Source of the DNA: CBDCYS01 sp965226185
GTDB taxonomy: Bacteria > Acidobacteriota > Terriglobia > Bryobacterales > UBA6623
Length of the DNA stretch: 64,000 nucleotides
Assembly: GCA_965226185.1 (NCBI GenBank)
Contig: CBDDCT010000007.1
Span: 682,001-746,000 of the forward strand
Reading direction: 5' to 3'
Positions 1 through 9,445 of this stretch are shown piece by piece. Below the pieces are notes generated by a model that had not been told where the DNA came from, did no database searches, and saw only the letters and a program-made list of their open reading frames with translations. The translations under genes and the position numbers were made by a program. Each line of letters opens with the position of its first letter. The stretch's first letter is position 1.

Positions 1-448
1 AGACTCGTTCCCGCAGCTGGCGCTGAATGGAAAGGATCTGCTTCGCCACGTTGAGGTGCAGCGAGGCCAGAAAGCGCCACAGCGTGGACTGCGGCGGCAG
101 ACGCGTCACTTGCAAGATGCCGGTCAAGATGGGGTCGCGGGCGATGAAGCGGAGTTGGTTCAGCCGCGCAAAGCCGACATAGCGGCCCAGCACGAGGGCC
201 AGCACAAACTGGTAGAGGCTCATCACACGGGTGATTCGTTTGTTCGTGATGGTTTCTTCCAGCAGCGCCTGGAAGCCGAGTTTTTCGAGCAGGGTGGCGA
301 CGGGCAGCAAGCCGCCGTAGGGAGTCAGATTCTTGCCGCGGAAGTGATAAGGCGTGGCAGCCCCGATTTTATTGGGCCGCGGGGCCCTCGCGCCCCGGCC
401 TTGTTTGACGGGCCTTCGGGAGCTATGCTGTTTTCGCTTGGTAACCAT
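1..448 (-). CDS. IS1380-family transposase, N-terminal part (3' end outside window)
   Basis: The minus frame is open from an ATG at 448 to the window edge, about 149 codons with no stop. A strong ribosome binding site (AAGGAGGT, 457-464) lies 8 bases before the ATG. The encoded text includes PYGGLLPVATLLEKLGF, LYQFVLALVLGRYVGFARLN and LRFIARDPILTGIL, which I recognise as the N-terminal region of IS1380-family transposases common in Acidobacteria and related phyla. The catalytic DDE residues would lie beyond the window. The element's outer end is probably near 500-535, just before the truncated surface-protein gene that starts at 563. The basic N-terminus (KRKQHSSRRPVK) fits DNA binding. Family assignment is from remembered family sequence. 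Confidence 0.8.
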   Translation of the reverse strand, partial: MVTKRKQHSSRRPVKQGRGARAPRPNKIGAATPYHFRGKNLTPYGGLLPVATLLEKLGFQALLEETITNKRITRVMSLYQFVLALVLGRYVGFARLNQLRFIARDPILTGILQVTRLPPQSTLWRFLASLHLNVAKQILSIQRQLRERV

Positions 449-562
449 TTGGGTGACCTCCTTGGGGTTGACTGGCGAAGCTGAAATCTTTGCCAGCCTA
501 CCTTATTACCCCATGTTTTCGGGGGTCCCCCAAATGGCCCCTGGCGGCTCAGCCCTCCTCCG

Positions 563-3037
563 GTGCACCCCGCAGTGCATAATTCAGGTACCAGCACGTC
601 GATCCTCTCATCCGTCGATAACCCGGCGACAGGGTTCCCTTTCGGGGACCCGGCGGTGGACATAGAGGTTGGTCCTGGCGGCCAGAGTATGTACTTCGCA
701 TTCGGCGGAGGCGGCGCCATAGCGCAAATCGATGCCTCCGGCGTCAACCTGCTCGGTCAATTGAACCTTCCCACCGCGCCAACCGGCATTGAAGTTATCG
801 CACCTCCGGGCGCATTCGGGACGTCGCTTGAAATCTACGGCGGCAATCGTCAGTTGGCGGAGGTCGGCGACGCCTTCGAGAAGCCGCTCGCCGTGCGGGT
901 GCGGGGGCCTGATCTGAGGGAGGTCTTTCAGCAAGCGGTCAGCTTCAGCAGCGATACCCCTGGAGTCATCTTCAACCCTACGATCGCCTTCACGAATCTC
1001 TCCGGCGTCGCGGAAACGTTCGCGATACCGCCGGTAACCGATCCCTTCCAGATCCAGGCATCCATCCCGGATGACGAGTTCGTCACGTTCGACATGAACA
1101 GCAACGCACCCGGCGTGGATGGTCTTTCCAAGCTCGAAGGCGACTATCAATACATTCTCGAGGACACTCCCTTCGACATCCCGCTGGTCGTCGGCGCTCG
1201 CTCGGGAGGCGAACCTGTCGAGGATTTGGAGATTACGATTACCAGCCCTAGCTTGGCCGTAACCTGTCCCGGCCCGAAGGAAACCAATTCCGACGGGGAA
1301 GTCTCGTTCACCTGCACGGCGCATGACGTTTTCTTCAAATCAACCGTTGATCTGAAAGTAGAGGATGAGCTGGGGCGCGAACTGGAAGACCCCTTCCACG
1401 TCGCCGTGGTTCCGAGCGATGCGGAACTGCCCGGACCGGTACAACGGCTCTCGAGCCGCAACCTTAGCGGCGTGGTCGGACAGTTCCTGCCCGATGCCAT
1501 ACGCCTGCGCATCTCCGGCGGCACGGGGTTTCCCGTCGACAACCTCGGCGTGCGCTTCGAGTCCGACGAAGACGTCATCATCGACCCGCCACTTGCGGTG
1601 ACCGATTCTCAGGGCTTCGCCCACGCCGACGTGACACTGGGATGCGGCTCGCGGACGATGATCATCGGCACCTTGAACGCGACCGGCGAACAGGAATTCG
1701 AGATCGGCATACGAACGAGCAGAGGCCCGGCGGCCTCCGTGACCAAGACCTCCGGCGATAACCAAACGGGTAATCCTGGCGAAGATCTCGCTCTTCCTTT
1801 AGTCGGGGTCGTCAAAGACATTTGCGGAACCCGCATTCCGGGGGCGCCGGTCGTGTGGGACGTCCAGCCTCCCGGCTCGGCGACTTTGCTGGGAGCCTTC
1901 GCGACAACGAACAACGTTGGGCAGGTCTCCGCGCGAGTGCGGCTCGGTAACACCTCGCAACGAGTGCTCGTCACGGCGCGGGTCGGTGACGCGGCCGCCA
2001 CTTTCCGAATCGAGACGAACGTAACGACGACTCAGATTGTCGCCATTCAGGGCGATGGGCAGTCGGTTTTGGTCGGCCAGGAAGCGGCTATGCCGCTGGT
2101 TGTGGAAACCCGTAACAGCGATGGATCGCCGACCGGCGGAGTCTCCGTGACCTTCGCCGTGGTGGGAGGCTCCGCCACTTTGACGTCCCCGGAGACCGTA
2201 TCCGGCAGCGACGGCAGGGCGTCGACCCGCGTTCGGGCCGGATCGGAAACGGAGATCGTAATTGTCGAGGCGCGGGCGGTGGGTCTGGTCATTCAATTCC
2301 GGCTCACTATTGTGGGGGAATTCCCATTCACCACCGCGCCAGGGTTTGTTAACGGCGCAAGCTTTCAGGCAGGTCTGGTACCGGGCAGCCTGGCGTCGAT
2401 CTTTGGCAGCGGACTAACGCAAGGGTTGATCGGAGTGCTGGCGGCCGATAGCGCTCCCTTCCCGACGATGTTGGGGGGCGTCCGCGTCTTCGTTGCGGGC
2501 GTGGCGGCGCCGATGATCTCGATCGCCAATGTCAACGGTCAGGAACAACTGAACATCCAGGTTCCCGCAACCTTGTCGGCGCCGGGCACTGTTTCGGTCA
2601 CGATTGACAACAACGGAGCGATCGCAACGATCTCCGGGATCCAGACGCTGGTCGTGCAGCCCGGGATCTTCCAAGTCACGCTTCCCGAGGGATTGTTTGC
2701 CGCGGCGCTGCATCCGAACTTCGAGTTCGTTAGCCCGACGAACAGGGCCAGTCCGGGTGCGGTGATTCTGTTGTTCGTGACCGGACTCGGACCCACCGAT
2801 CCGCCGGTCGGAACCAATGTCCCCGGACCGGTACCGCCCGCGGTGACCCTCAACCAGCCTACTGTCACCATAGACGGAGTCGAGGCCGAAGTGCTGGGAA
2901 GCTTCTACGCGCCGTTTCAATACACGCTCTATCAGATCAATCTAGTGATACCGCCCGGGGCGGCCAGTGGCAATCTGATCATCCAGGTAAAGATAAACGG
3001 CGTTTTGAGCCAGGAGTTAGTGATCCCGGTAGGATAA
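563..3037 (+). CDS. Large Ig-like surface protein with Solibacter C-terminal domain, 5'-truncated
   Basis: 824 codons from a GTG at 563. There is no signal peptide, and the frame stays open back into the adjacent IS1380 end, so the native start was probably lost to the insertion. Residues about 15-80 (AVDIEVGPGGQSMYFAFGGG) look like the tail of a beta-propeller domain. Residues about 85-590 are a series of Ig-like/invasin-type beta domains; one clear unit is QIVAIQGDGQSVLVGQEAAM. Residues about 595-824 (FVNGASFQAGLVPGSLASIF, then LFVTGLGPTDPP and QINLVIPPGAASG) match the TIGR03437 domain typical of Solibacter secreted proteins. Probably an exported adhesin or surface protein before truncation; now likely not exported. 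The IS reads away from it, so expression is uncertain. Confidence 0.8.
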   Translation: MHPAVHNSGTSTSILSSVDNPATGFPFGDPAVDIEVGPGGQSMYFAFGGGGAIAQIDASGVNLLGQLNLPTAPTGIEVIAPPGAFGTSLEIYGGNRQLAEVGDAFEKPLAVRVRGPDLREVFQQAVSFSSDTPGVIFNPTIAFTNLSGVAETFAIPPVTDPFQIQASIPDDEFVTFDMNSNAPGVDGLSKLEGDYQYILEDTPFDIPLVVGARSGGEPVEDLEITITSPSLAVTCPGPKETNSDGEVSFTCTAHDVFFKSTVDLKVEDELGRELEDPFHVAVVPSDAELPGPVQRLSSRNLSGVVGQFLPDAIRLRISGGTGFPVDNLGVRFESDEDVIIDPPLAVTDSQGFAHADVTLGCGSRTMIIGTLNATGEQEFEIGIRTSRGPAASVTKTSGDNQTGNPGEDLALPLVGVVKDICGTRIPGAPVVWDVQPPGSATLLGAFATTNNVGQVSARVRLGNTSQRVLVTARVGDAAATFRIETNVTTTQIVAIQGDGQSVLVGQEAAMPLVVETRNSDGSPTGGVSVTFAVVGGSATLTSPETVSGSDGRASTRVRAGSETEIVIVEARAVGLVIQFRLTIVGEFPFTTAPGFVNGASFQAGLVPGSLASIFGSGLTQGLIGVLAADSAPFPTMLGGVRVFVAGVAAPMISIANVNGQEQLNIQVPATLSAPGTVSVTIDNNGAIATISGIQTLVVQPGIFQVTLPEGLFAAALHPNFEFVSPTNRASPGAVILLFVTGLGPTDPPVGTNVPGPVPPAVTLNQPTVTIDGVEAEVLGSFYAPFQYTLYQINLVIPPGAASGNLIIQVKINGVLSQELVIPVG

Positions 3038-3043
3038 CCAGTC

Positions 3044-3168
3044 GGGACAAGCACTCTTGCTTGTCCCAGCCGCCGAAGGCGGCTAGCGGACCGACGCTGA
3101 AACCGCCGCCGCGCCACCCTGACGTGGCGCGCGTCTCCAGACGTGCCGTGTCGCCATTCCTGGCGACA
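3044..3168. repeat. Cluster of intergenic palindromes
   Basis: Directly after the surface-protein gene comes a perfect 10-bp stem with a 4-base loop (GGGACAAGCA at 3044-3053, CTCT, TGCTTGTCCC at 3058-3067). It is followed by a 7-bp stem (AGCCGCC GAA GGCGGCT, 3068-3084) and another (TGTCGCC, 6-base loop, GGCGACA) near 3149-3168. There is no T-run after the first stem, so this resembles a REP-like palindrome string more than a standard intrinsic terminator, though it could still end transcription between the two convergent genes. Confidence 0.6.
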
Positions 3169-3277
3169 TTTGTTTTCGGCAAAGCCGGCCTGTTGGGCGA
3201 ATCGCAAGCGCAGTACTCCGGTCGAGTGGCTCGCCGCTTTACTACCACTGCGCCTCCTGGTCCGCCTGTGTGACTAA

Positions 3278-5161
3278 CTAGTTCTTCACCAGCCAGCCGC
3301 GGTTCCAAGGCTGCGCGAGCGTCGGATGATTGGCGTAGCGCTTCATCTTGAACTCCAGTTGCGCGCCCGTGCCGGGTTCCAGGTGGACTGTTACGTAGGC
3401 TGCGGCTAGTTCTTGCGATTTGCCGTTGTGGCGGACCCCCGTAAATTCGTGCTCGCCGTAGCCGCCCGCCTGCACTTGCACGTCGCGCGCTTCAATTTGG
3501 TTGACGTTGACCAAGGTCACCGTGACTGAGTCGGCGCTGAGTTTTTCGACGAGCGCGGCTACATCTCGCGGGAGCCCCGAGCGGCGCTGCTCGGGATCGA
3601 AATAGCGCAGGCGGCTGTTCAGCACCCAGATACGGCCGCCGGCGAAATAGCCGCCGAGGGTCAGCTGCGTGAGGGTTTCGGTGGTTGCCGGCACGACCCT
3701 CAGAAGAAAGTCCGCTAGCCGGGTGTCGGGCGAGGTCGGATCGTTGCGAATCCTCTCGACGCGCTCGCGGATGTGCTCGAAGTCCGCCGCCATGGCACGG
3801 GTGGGGTAATCCGGGTCGTTGCCTTCGAGAAAGCCGATCCAGCCTTGGTCAGTGGGGACGCGCTCCAGATCCTTACGGTCCATCGACCATAGGTAGATTT
3901 CCGTCAGGCGGTCGCTGAAGAGATTTCCCGTGTATTGATAAAACTCCGGCTTGCCGTTGTATTTGTAGCCGCGGGGGTCGCCGTACATTTGCGGCAGCAG
4001 AGTCTTGCCGTTCTCGACTTTCTTGTGTTCGTAGATGAGGTCGAGCTGCTTGCGCAAAACGTCTACATAGGACTGGTCGCCCGTCAGCAGCAAGGCGTTC
4101 GAAAAGCCGGCCCAAGACGCCGCGGTGAAGTAATTGCGGTGCGCGATCTGCTGCAGTTCGCCGTCGAAGATCGTAAAGTTCCAGCCGTAAGTGCCTTTCC
4201 ACCATTGACCGTCGTGCTCGCCTCCGAGTTCACCGTCCAGGCCGATGTTCGAGGGAATCATGCCGCCTGTTTTCGCTGTCCGCTCCTTCCAGGCGTTCAT
4301 GTAATCGAGGGTCCAGTCACGGTATTTTTTTTCGTGCGTGAGCGCGTAGCCGTTGAGGCCAAGCAAGGTGGCTCCCATATTCAGAAAGTTGTCCCCCACC
4401 GAATCGAGGTATTCCTCGCAATGGGCCAGCATGCGCGGATACCACTCGATTAGATCGAGCATCTTCTGGTCTCGCGCCGGATTGTGCAGCAGGTGGAAAG
4501 TGCCGGGCACGGGATCTCCCACCCAGTCATAGACGGTGGCCCTGCGCAACATGGGCCCCAGGCTGCCGTTCCAGATGCTTTTGATGATCTTCTTGTCGGG
4601 ATCGTAGTTGGGCGCCTCGGGATCTTCATCCATATACATTGCGGCGAAGCGTTTCATGCGCCGGACCAGCAGCGGGTTCGTGGGCTCGGACAGTCCCCAA
4701 AGAAAGAACGCCCGCATGCCTTCGCCCGTATGAAACCAGTCGGACTGCGTGATGAATTCCTTGTGATAGGCGCCGTTCTTGGCGAGTTCGGTCAGCTCGG
4801 TGCGAAGTTCACCGTACTGCCGAATATGCCCTTCTTGACCTTTCTTGAACGCCTCCAGCACGGCATCGGAGCCGCCGAGCGCATGCAGTAGTGTCCAGTT
4901 GAAGAAGGTCTCGATAGCGTCGTCGGGACCGTCGAGTGTTCCCCAGCGAGGGGTGTGGAGCAGATAGCCGCGTTCATCGAGGTATTTCTCGGCAAACTCC
5001 TCGACTGCTCGCGAGTTGGCGTCGAGCAAGGCACGTTCCATCAGAGCCCAGCCGGGAGGCGGCATCGCGGAGTCGATGTGAATCGCCGGTTCGGCGTTTG
5101 CGGTCGAGTGAAAAGTAGTCAGTGCCAGAATGGCCGCATGGATCGTGAATCGGAAACGCAT
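3278..5161 (-). CDS. Exported protein of unknown function, helical toroid-like
   Basis: 627 codons from ATG 5161, chosen because residues 1-23 (MRFRFTIHAAILALTTFHSTANA) form a clean Sec signal peptide and GTGAGGT lies a few bases upstream; a longer frame to 5212 only adds unlikely residues. The body is rich in aromatic and Trp/Tyr helix-like segments (TFFNWTLLHALGG, WFHTGEGMRAFFLWGL, WWKGTYGWNFTIFDGE), suggesting an alpha/alpha toroid like those of glycoside hydrolases, polysaccharide lyases or terpene-type enzymes. The last 100 residues look like a beta domain. I cannot assign a family or active site. It is convergent with the upstream surface-protein gene and has its own promoter region. 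Likely periplasmic or secreted. Confidence 0.75.
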   Translation of the reverse strand: MRFRFTIHAAILALTTFHSTANAEPAIHIDSAMPPPGWALMERALLDANSRAVEEFAEKYLDERGYLLHTPRWGTLDGPDDAIETFFNWTLLHALGGSDAVLEAFKKGQEGHIRQYGELRTELTELAKNGAYHKEFITQSDWFHTGEGMRAFFLWGLSEPTNPLLVRRMKRFAAMYMDEDPEAPNYDPDKKIIKSIWNGSLGPMLRRATVYDWVGDPVPGTFHLLHNPARDQKMLDLIEWYPRMLAHCEEYLDSVGDNFLNMGATLLGLNGYALTHEKKYRDWTLDYMNAWKERTAKTGGMIPSNIGLDGELGGEHDGQWWKGTYGWNFTIFDGELQQIAHRNYFTAASWAGFSNALLLTGDQSYVDVLRKQLDLIYEHKKVENGKTLLPQMYGDPRGYKYNGKPEFYQYTGNLFSDRLTEIYLWSMDRKDLERVPTDQGWIGFLEGNDPDYPTRAMAADFEHIRERVERIRNDPTSPDTRLADFLLRVVPATTETLTQLTLGGYFAGGRIWVLNSRLRYFDPEQRRSGLPRDVAALVEKLSADSVTVTLVNVNQIEARDVQVQAGGYGEHEFTGVRHNGKSQELAAAYVTVHLEPGTGAQLEFKMKRYANHPTLAQPWNRGWLVKN

Positions 5162-5627
5162 GGAATACCTCACGAGGTCTTGGCTTGTCCGCAACGGAGT
5201 CAGAGCGGACACTAGGCACTAAGGGTACAAAGTTCAGCGCCCAAGTGCCACTGTTGAACCGAGCCTTTGATCCCGCTCCCCGCCATCCAGATCGAGAAGC
5301 AGTTGGGGTGATGGTCGTGGCTCGCGGCTTCGTCGACGCGTTCGAGCTGGCCGAGCGGCGTGCGCTGCCGAGCCCGTAAGGCTGCCCAGGCGCCAATTGA
5401 AGGGCGGACGAACTGCGTGTGGCCGGCTGTCAGCATCAACATCACCGGACTGGCGTAGTGAGCGAAAGGCGCCTCTATCGCGCTACTCGGATTGCCGTTC
5501 GGATTTGGCAGGGAAGTCCTTTTGTTATAATCAGTTCCAACGTTGTCGCGCGCCTGGGGCGCCGCGCATGCGCTTTCGCGCTCGGCCCCGGCCATACCAG
5601 CCGGCTCCAGGCCGCAAAGGACTTCCC
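5162..5627. other. Divergent intergenic region before ntrYX
   Basis: 466 bases between divergent genes. The only signal I can support is the sigma-70-like promoter at 5505-5531. Open frames here (for example upstream of 5628 in the kinase frame) encode Arg/Pro-rich text without family resemblance. Confidence 0.5.
5505..5531 (+). promoter_or_regulatory. Putative sigma-70 promoter for ntrYX
   Basis: TTGGCA at 5505-5510 and a perfect TATAAT at 5526-5531, spacer 15 bases (short). It lies about 95 bases before the chosen kinase start at 5628. The -10 match is exact; the short spacer lowers confidence. Confidence 0.45.
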
Positions 5628-7883
5628 GTGGAGCACAAGAACCAGCGCGTCTCTTTAGTGGCGTCGAGCATTCTGTTTGTAGTGCTCGTGGCTCTGGCGT
5701 TCTGGCAGACTTCGCTTGATTTCGGAGAGTTTCGGCCCTCCGGCCGGGGCGAATCGATCGTCCTGTCGGCCATTTCGACGATCGTCGTCCTGGGGGTTTT
5801 CACGCTTGGATTCATCGTCTTCCGCAGCTTGCTGAAGCTCTATGTCGAGCGGCGCCAGAACCGTCTGGGATCGAAGATCAAAACGAAACTGGTGCTTGGC
5901 GCGCTGGCCCTGTCGATTGTTCCGGTTGTTTGTCTCGTCTTGTTTTCCTTCGCGATCTTGAACCGCACCCTGAACAAGTGGTTCGAGCAGCCTACGGTGC
6001 TGATTCAGAAGAACTCGGAAGAGCTGGTCGAACGCCTCAACGAGATCATGAAGCAGAAGATCGAGACCGACGCCGCCTGGATCGCCTCGATGCCCGAGGT
6101 TGTCGCGGCGCTCGGAGAGGGCGGCGGCGGCACGCTGTCGCCAGCGAGGCTTCGCGAACTGGGAATCAGCGTCAATGCCCATTACGTCGCCCTGCTGGGG
6201 GCGGGTGAAACGAAGCCGCTACTGGAGTTTCGTACGGGCGATCTGATTTCCGGACCGGTCGAGTGGCGCCTTGCTCCCGCTCAGCGCGGGGATTCAAGCG
6301 CCGGCGGAGTCGTCTCAAGAGTCGCTGCGGATTACATCTTCGCCGCCGCGCCAATACGGCACGAAGGGCAAGAGCTAGGGCGCGTCGTTGTCGAATGGCG
6401 CATCCCGCAAGACCTCCTCGACCGGCGTGCCGCGATGGAAAAGCAAGTGCGGCATTACGCGACGCTGCAAAGGGACCATCGTGAATATCGCTACCTCTAT
6501 TCGGGAATACTGGCGCTGATCTCGGTATTCGTCCTGTTCGTGGCAACTTGGCTGGCGCTGTTTTTCTCCAAACAAATCATCGTCCCTATCGAAGCTCTGG
6601 TCGAGGCGACGGACGAGCTCTCCAGCGGGCACCTTGACTTCCGGGTAAGCACGCCCGCGATGGATGAGCTGGCGGCGCTGGTGCAGTCATTCAATCAAAT
6701 GACCCAGCAGCTCGAGACTCACCGGCGGCGGCTCGAGGAGAGCAATCAGGATCTCGCCACGGCAAACACGGAACTCGACGCCAGACGCCGTTTCATTGAC
6801 GCCATCCTCGAAAGCATCACGCCAGGCGTGATATCGGTTTCCGCCGAGGGTGACATTCAGAAGGTGAACTCCGGGCTCAGTCTGATTTTCGCGGAGCGGG
6901 AGATCCGCGCGGCCCGCCACCTTCGCGACCTGTTCTCGCAAGAGGACTACGAAGAAATCACCTACATGATGCACCGCGCCCGCCGCACGGGGCTGGCTAG
7001 CCGCGAGTTCGTCATCAAGCAAGAAGAGCGGATCTTCCACCTGTCGGTCACGATCTCGGCGCTCGAACGCGAGGCCGTGAAGGAGCCGCACGAACCGCCG
7101 GGATTTGTCATTGTTCTCGAGGACACCAGCGAACTGTTGCGCGCGCAGAAATCGGCCGCCTGGAATGAAGTCGCGCGCCGCGTCGCGCACGAAATCAAGA
7201 ACCCTCTGACGCCGATCGCCCTGTCGGCGGAGCGAATGAGGCGCTTGCTGGACCGCTTTGGCGCGGCAACCAGCCCGAGCGAGCGCCGAGAAATCGAGGA
7301 GCGCTTCGAGAAATGCACCGAAACGATTGTGCGGGAAGTCCAAACGCTCGGCGCCCTGGTCGACGAATTCGCCCAGTTTTCACGATTCCCGGCCGCAACT
7401 CCCCAGGCCGCTGATCTGAACGATGTCGTCGGCGCGGCACTGGACGTCTTTCAAGGGCGGCTGGCCGGCATCCGGCTTGAGAAAGACCTGGGAACGAATT
7501 TGCCGCGGGTCTTTGTCGACCCCGACAAGTTCAAGAGAGTCGTCGTCAACCTCATCGACAACGCCGCGGAAGCGATCGAGGGTTCGCACGTGAGGGAAAT
7601 CTTCATCGGCACCGCGCCGGGAGCGGTTTCCGACGCCGTCGAGCTGACCGTCGCCGATTCCGGCCCCGGCATTTCCGCGGAGGACAAAGAAAAGCTGTTC
7701 CTGCCCTATTTCTCCACCAAAAAGCGCGGTACCGGCCTCGGCCTCGCCATTGTGAATCGTATTCTCAGCGAACACCAAGCCACGATTCGCGTCGAGGACC
7801 GGCGGCCCACGGGAAGCCGCTTCATCATTGAGGTTCCAACCGCGGCCAGCCGGGTTCCGGCCACCAGCGGAGTCAGCGCGTGA
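5628..7883 (+). CDS. NtrY-type membrane sensor histidine kinase
   Basis: 751 codons from GTG 5628, chosen because AAGGA lies 8 bases upstream and the first membrane span follows at once. Three membrane spans lie in residues about 8-110, then an extracytoplasmic region and a further span near 290-315. A HAMP region (IVPIEALVEATDEL) comes next, then a PAS region. The phosphoacceptor is His521 in RRVAHEIKNPLTPIALSAER, the NtrB/NtrY form of the H-box. The ATPase boxes are NLIDNAAEAIEG (N-box), DSGPGISAEDKEKLF (G1) and GTGLGLAIVNRIL (G2). It signals to the response regulator whose start overlaps its stop (GTGA at 7880-7883), so the two are translationally coupled. Nitrogen sensing is the classic role of NtrYX; the actual signal here is unknown. 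Confidence 0.9.
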   Translation: MEHKNQRVSLVASSILFVVLVALAFWQTSLDFGEFRPSGRGESIVLSAISTIVVLGVFTLGFIVFRSLLKLYVERRQNRLGSKIKTKLVLGALALSIVPVVCLVLFSFAILNRTLNKWFEQPTVLIQKNSEELVERLNEIMKQKIETDAAWIASMPEVVAALGEGGGGTLSPARLRELGISVNAHYVALLGAGETKPLLEFRTGDLISGPVEWRLAPAQRGDSSAGGVVSRVAADYIFAAAPIRHEGQELGRVVVEWRIPQDLLDRRAAMEKQVRHYATLQRDHREYRYLYSGILALISVFVLFVATWLALFFSKQIIVPIEALVEATDELSSGHLDFRVSTPAMDELAALVQSFNQMTQQLETHRRRLEESNQDLATANTELDARRRFIDAILESITPGVISVSAEGDIQKVNSGLSLIFAEREIRAARHLRDLFSQEDYEEITYMMHRARRTGLASREFVIKQEERIFHLSVTISALEREAVKEPHEPPGFVIVLEDTSELLRAQKSAAWNEVARRVAHEIKNPLTPIALSAERMRRLLDRFGAATSPSERREIEERFEKCTETIVREVQTLGALVDEFAQFSRFPAATPQAADLNDVVGAALDVFQGRLAGIRLEKDLGTNLPRVFVDPDKFKRVVVNLIDNAAEAIEGSHVREIFIGTAPGAVSDAVELTVADSGPGISAEDKEKLFLPYFSTKKRGTGLGLAIVNRILSEHQATIRVEDRRPTGSRFIIEVPTAASRVPATSGVSA

Positions 7884-9271
7884 CGAGGAGGCGTGTACTC
7901 GTCGTCGACGATGAGCCCGGAATTCGCGAATCACTGATCGGGATTCTCGAGGATGAAGACTACGAGGCGGACGCTGTTGCCACGGGCGAGGAATGCCTCC
8001 AGAAACTGCAAACGAAAACATTTCATGTTGTCCTGCTCGACATCTGGCTGCCCGGCATGGATGGGCTGGAAACCCTCGATCGGATTCAGCAAGTCGATCC
8101 CTCGCGCCGCCCCGTGGTCGTGGTCATCTCGGGGCACGGCACAATTGAGACGGCCGTCAAGGCCACCAAGCTGGGAGCCCTGAATTTTCTCGAAAAACCG
8201 CTGTCGCTCGAGACGGTGACGCTCAGCGTGAAAAACGCCGTCGAGCGCCGCCGCCTGCTCGCCGAGAACGAGAACCTGCGGTCGCAAGTTCGATCCGACT
8301 ACGACATCATCGGCGACAGCGTGCCCATGAAAGCCCTGCGCCAGCAGTTGGCGCTGATGGCTCCCACGAACGGCCGGATTTTGATCTTCGGCGAGAGTGG
8401 CGCCGGAAAGGAGCTCGTCGCCCGGGCGCTGCATTCCCAAAGTCTTCGATCCGACGGCCCCTTTGTGGAAGTCAACTGTGCCGCCATCCCCGAAGAACTT
8501 ATTGAAAGCGAGCTGTTCGGACATGTTAAGGGCTCTTTCACCGGGGCACACGAGGACCAGGCCGGAAAATTCCAAAAAGCTGACGGCGGAACTCTTTTCC
8601 TCGATGAAGTCGGCGACATGAGTCTGAAGACTCAGGCCAAAGTGCTGCGCGTGCTCGAGGAACAGCGTTTTGAGCCCGTCGGGTCGGGGAAAACGATCCA
8701 GGTCGACGCCCGTGTGATCGCCGCGACAAACAAACACCTCGATGAGGAGATCGAGCGGGGGAATTTCCGGGAAGATCTGTTCTACCGGCTCAACGTCGTG
8801 CCGTTCTACGTGCCTCCGCTGCGCGACCGGCCGGAAGACATCCCAGTGCTGGCCGAACATTTTCTGCGTCAATTCAGCACTGCCTACGTGCGCAAGTTCA
8901 AGCGTCTCACACCGGAGGCAGGTGACGCTCTGGTTCGCCACCCTTGGCCCGGGAATGTGCGAGAACTGCGCAACCTCATGGAGCGGATTGTCATCCTGAC
9001 TACACAGGGTGACGTGGGGGTCGGCGAATTAGGCTTGTCGAACAACCGCCGCCCGGGCGAATTTGACCGCGGACGCATGCCACGCTTCTCAAGTCTCGAG
9101 GAAGCTCGCAAGGCTTATGAGCGTGACTATGTGCTCAAGACCTTGGAACAACTCGGCGGCAATATGACGCGGACGGCGGAAGCTTTGGGATTGGAGCGCA
9201 GTCACCTCTACCGCAAGATGAAGGCGCTAGGGATCTCGCAGGCCGAATCATCCAAGCCGTTGAGCGGTTGA
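7880..9271 (+). CDS. NtrX/NtrC-type sigma-54 response regulator
   Basis: 463 codons from GTG 7880, overlapping the kinase stop by 4 bases. Receiver domain residues 1-120 with acidic pair Asp10-Asp11 and phosphoacceptor Asp54 in LLDIWLPGMDGLE. The AAA+ domain carries Walker A GESGAGKE, the sigma-54 contact loop as GSFTGA (canonical GAFTGA with Ala to Ser), and Walker B LFLDEVGDM. The C-terminal Fis-type helix-turn-helix (MTRTAEALGLERSHLYRKMK) binds DNA. It activates sigma-54 promoters when phosphorylated by the adjacent kinase. The last four residues and the stop codon lie in a 15-bp repeat (9257-9271) that recurs inverted at 48348-48362. Confidence 0.92.
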   Translation: MTRRRVLVVDDEPGIRESLIGILEDEDYEADAVATGEECLQKLQTKTFHVVLLDIWLPGMDGLETLDRIQQVDPSRRPVVVVISGHGTIETAVKATKLGALNFLEKPLSLETVTLSVKNAVERRRLLAENENLRSQVRSDYDIIGDSVPMKALRQQLALMAPTNGRILIFGESGAGKELVARALHSQSLRSDGPFVEVNCAAIPEELIESELFGHVKGSFTGAHEDQAGKFQKADGGTLFLDEVGDMSLKTQAKVLRVLEEQRFEPVGSGKTIQVDARVIAATNKHLDEEIERGNFREDLFYRLNVVPFYVPPLRDRPEDIPVLAEHFLRQFSTAYVRKFKRLTPEAGDALVRHPWPGNVRELRNLMERIVILTTQGDVGVGELGLSNNRRPGEFDRGRMPRFSSLEEARKAYERDYVLKTLEQLGGNMTRTAEALGLERSHLYRKMKALGISQAESSKPLSG

Positions 9272-9277
9272 GCCGCT
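9257..9277. repeat. Short repeat with hairpin at the ntrX stop
   Basis: CCGTTGAGCGGTTGA at 9257-9271 includes the TGA stop of the response regulator and occurs again as an exact inverse complement at 48348-48362. AGCGG (9263-9267) and CCGCT (9273-9277) can pair as a small hairpin. Related to the GAGCCGCGAAGCGGCG repeats listed elsewhere in this window. Confidence 0.5.
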
Positions 9278-9445
9278 GAGCCGCCGATTTGTTGGACAAC
9301 CCCGCACTACACTAGCTAGATTCCAGACGGTAATCCGAGCCCCAACAAGGACCCCGCCCGTCGTATCAGTGACGGCGCCCGTGATTTCTCCTAAGGTTTG
9401 GCCGGCAAGCGCTAGGGCCATGACCAAAATCAGCAGCAGTGAGCC

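Noticed and set aside
3038..3277. Possible structured RNA (several stems in a row)
   Set aside because: Stems resemble dispersed intergenic palindromes and no known RNA family features such as a riboswitch core were recognised.
7931..8941. 336-codon minus-strand frame
   Set aside because: Antisense to the NtrX-type regulator.
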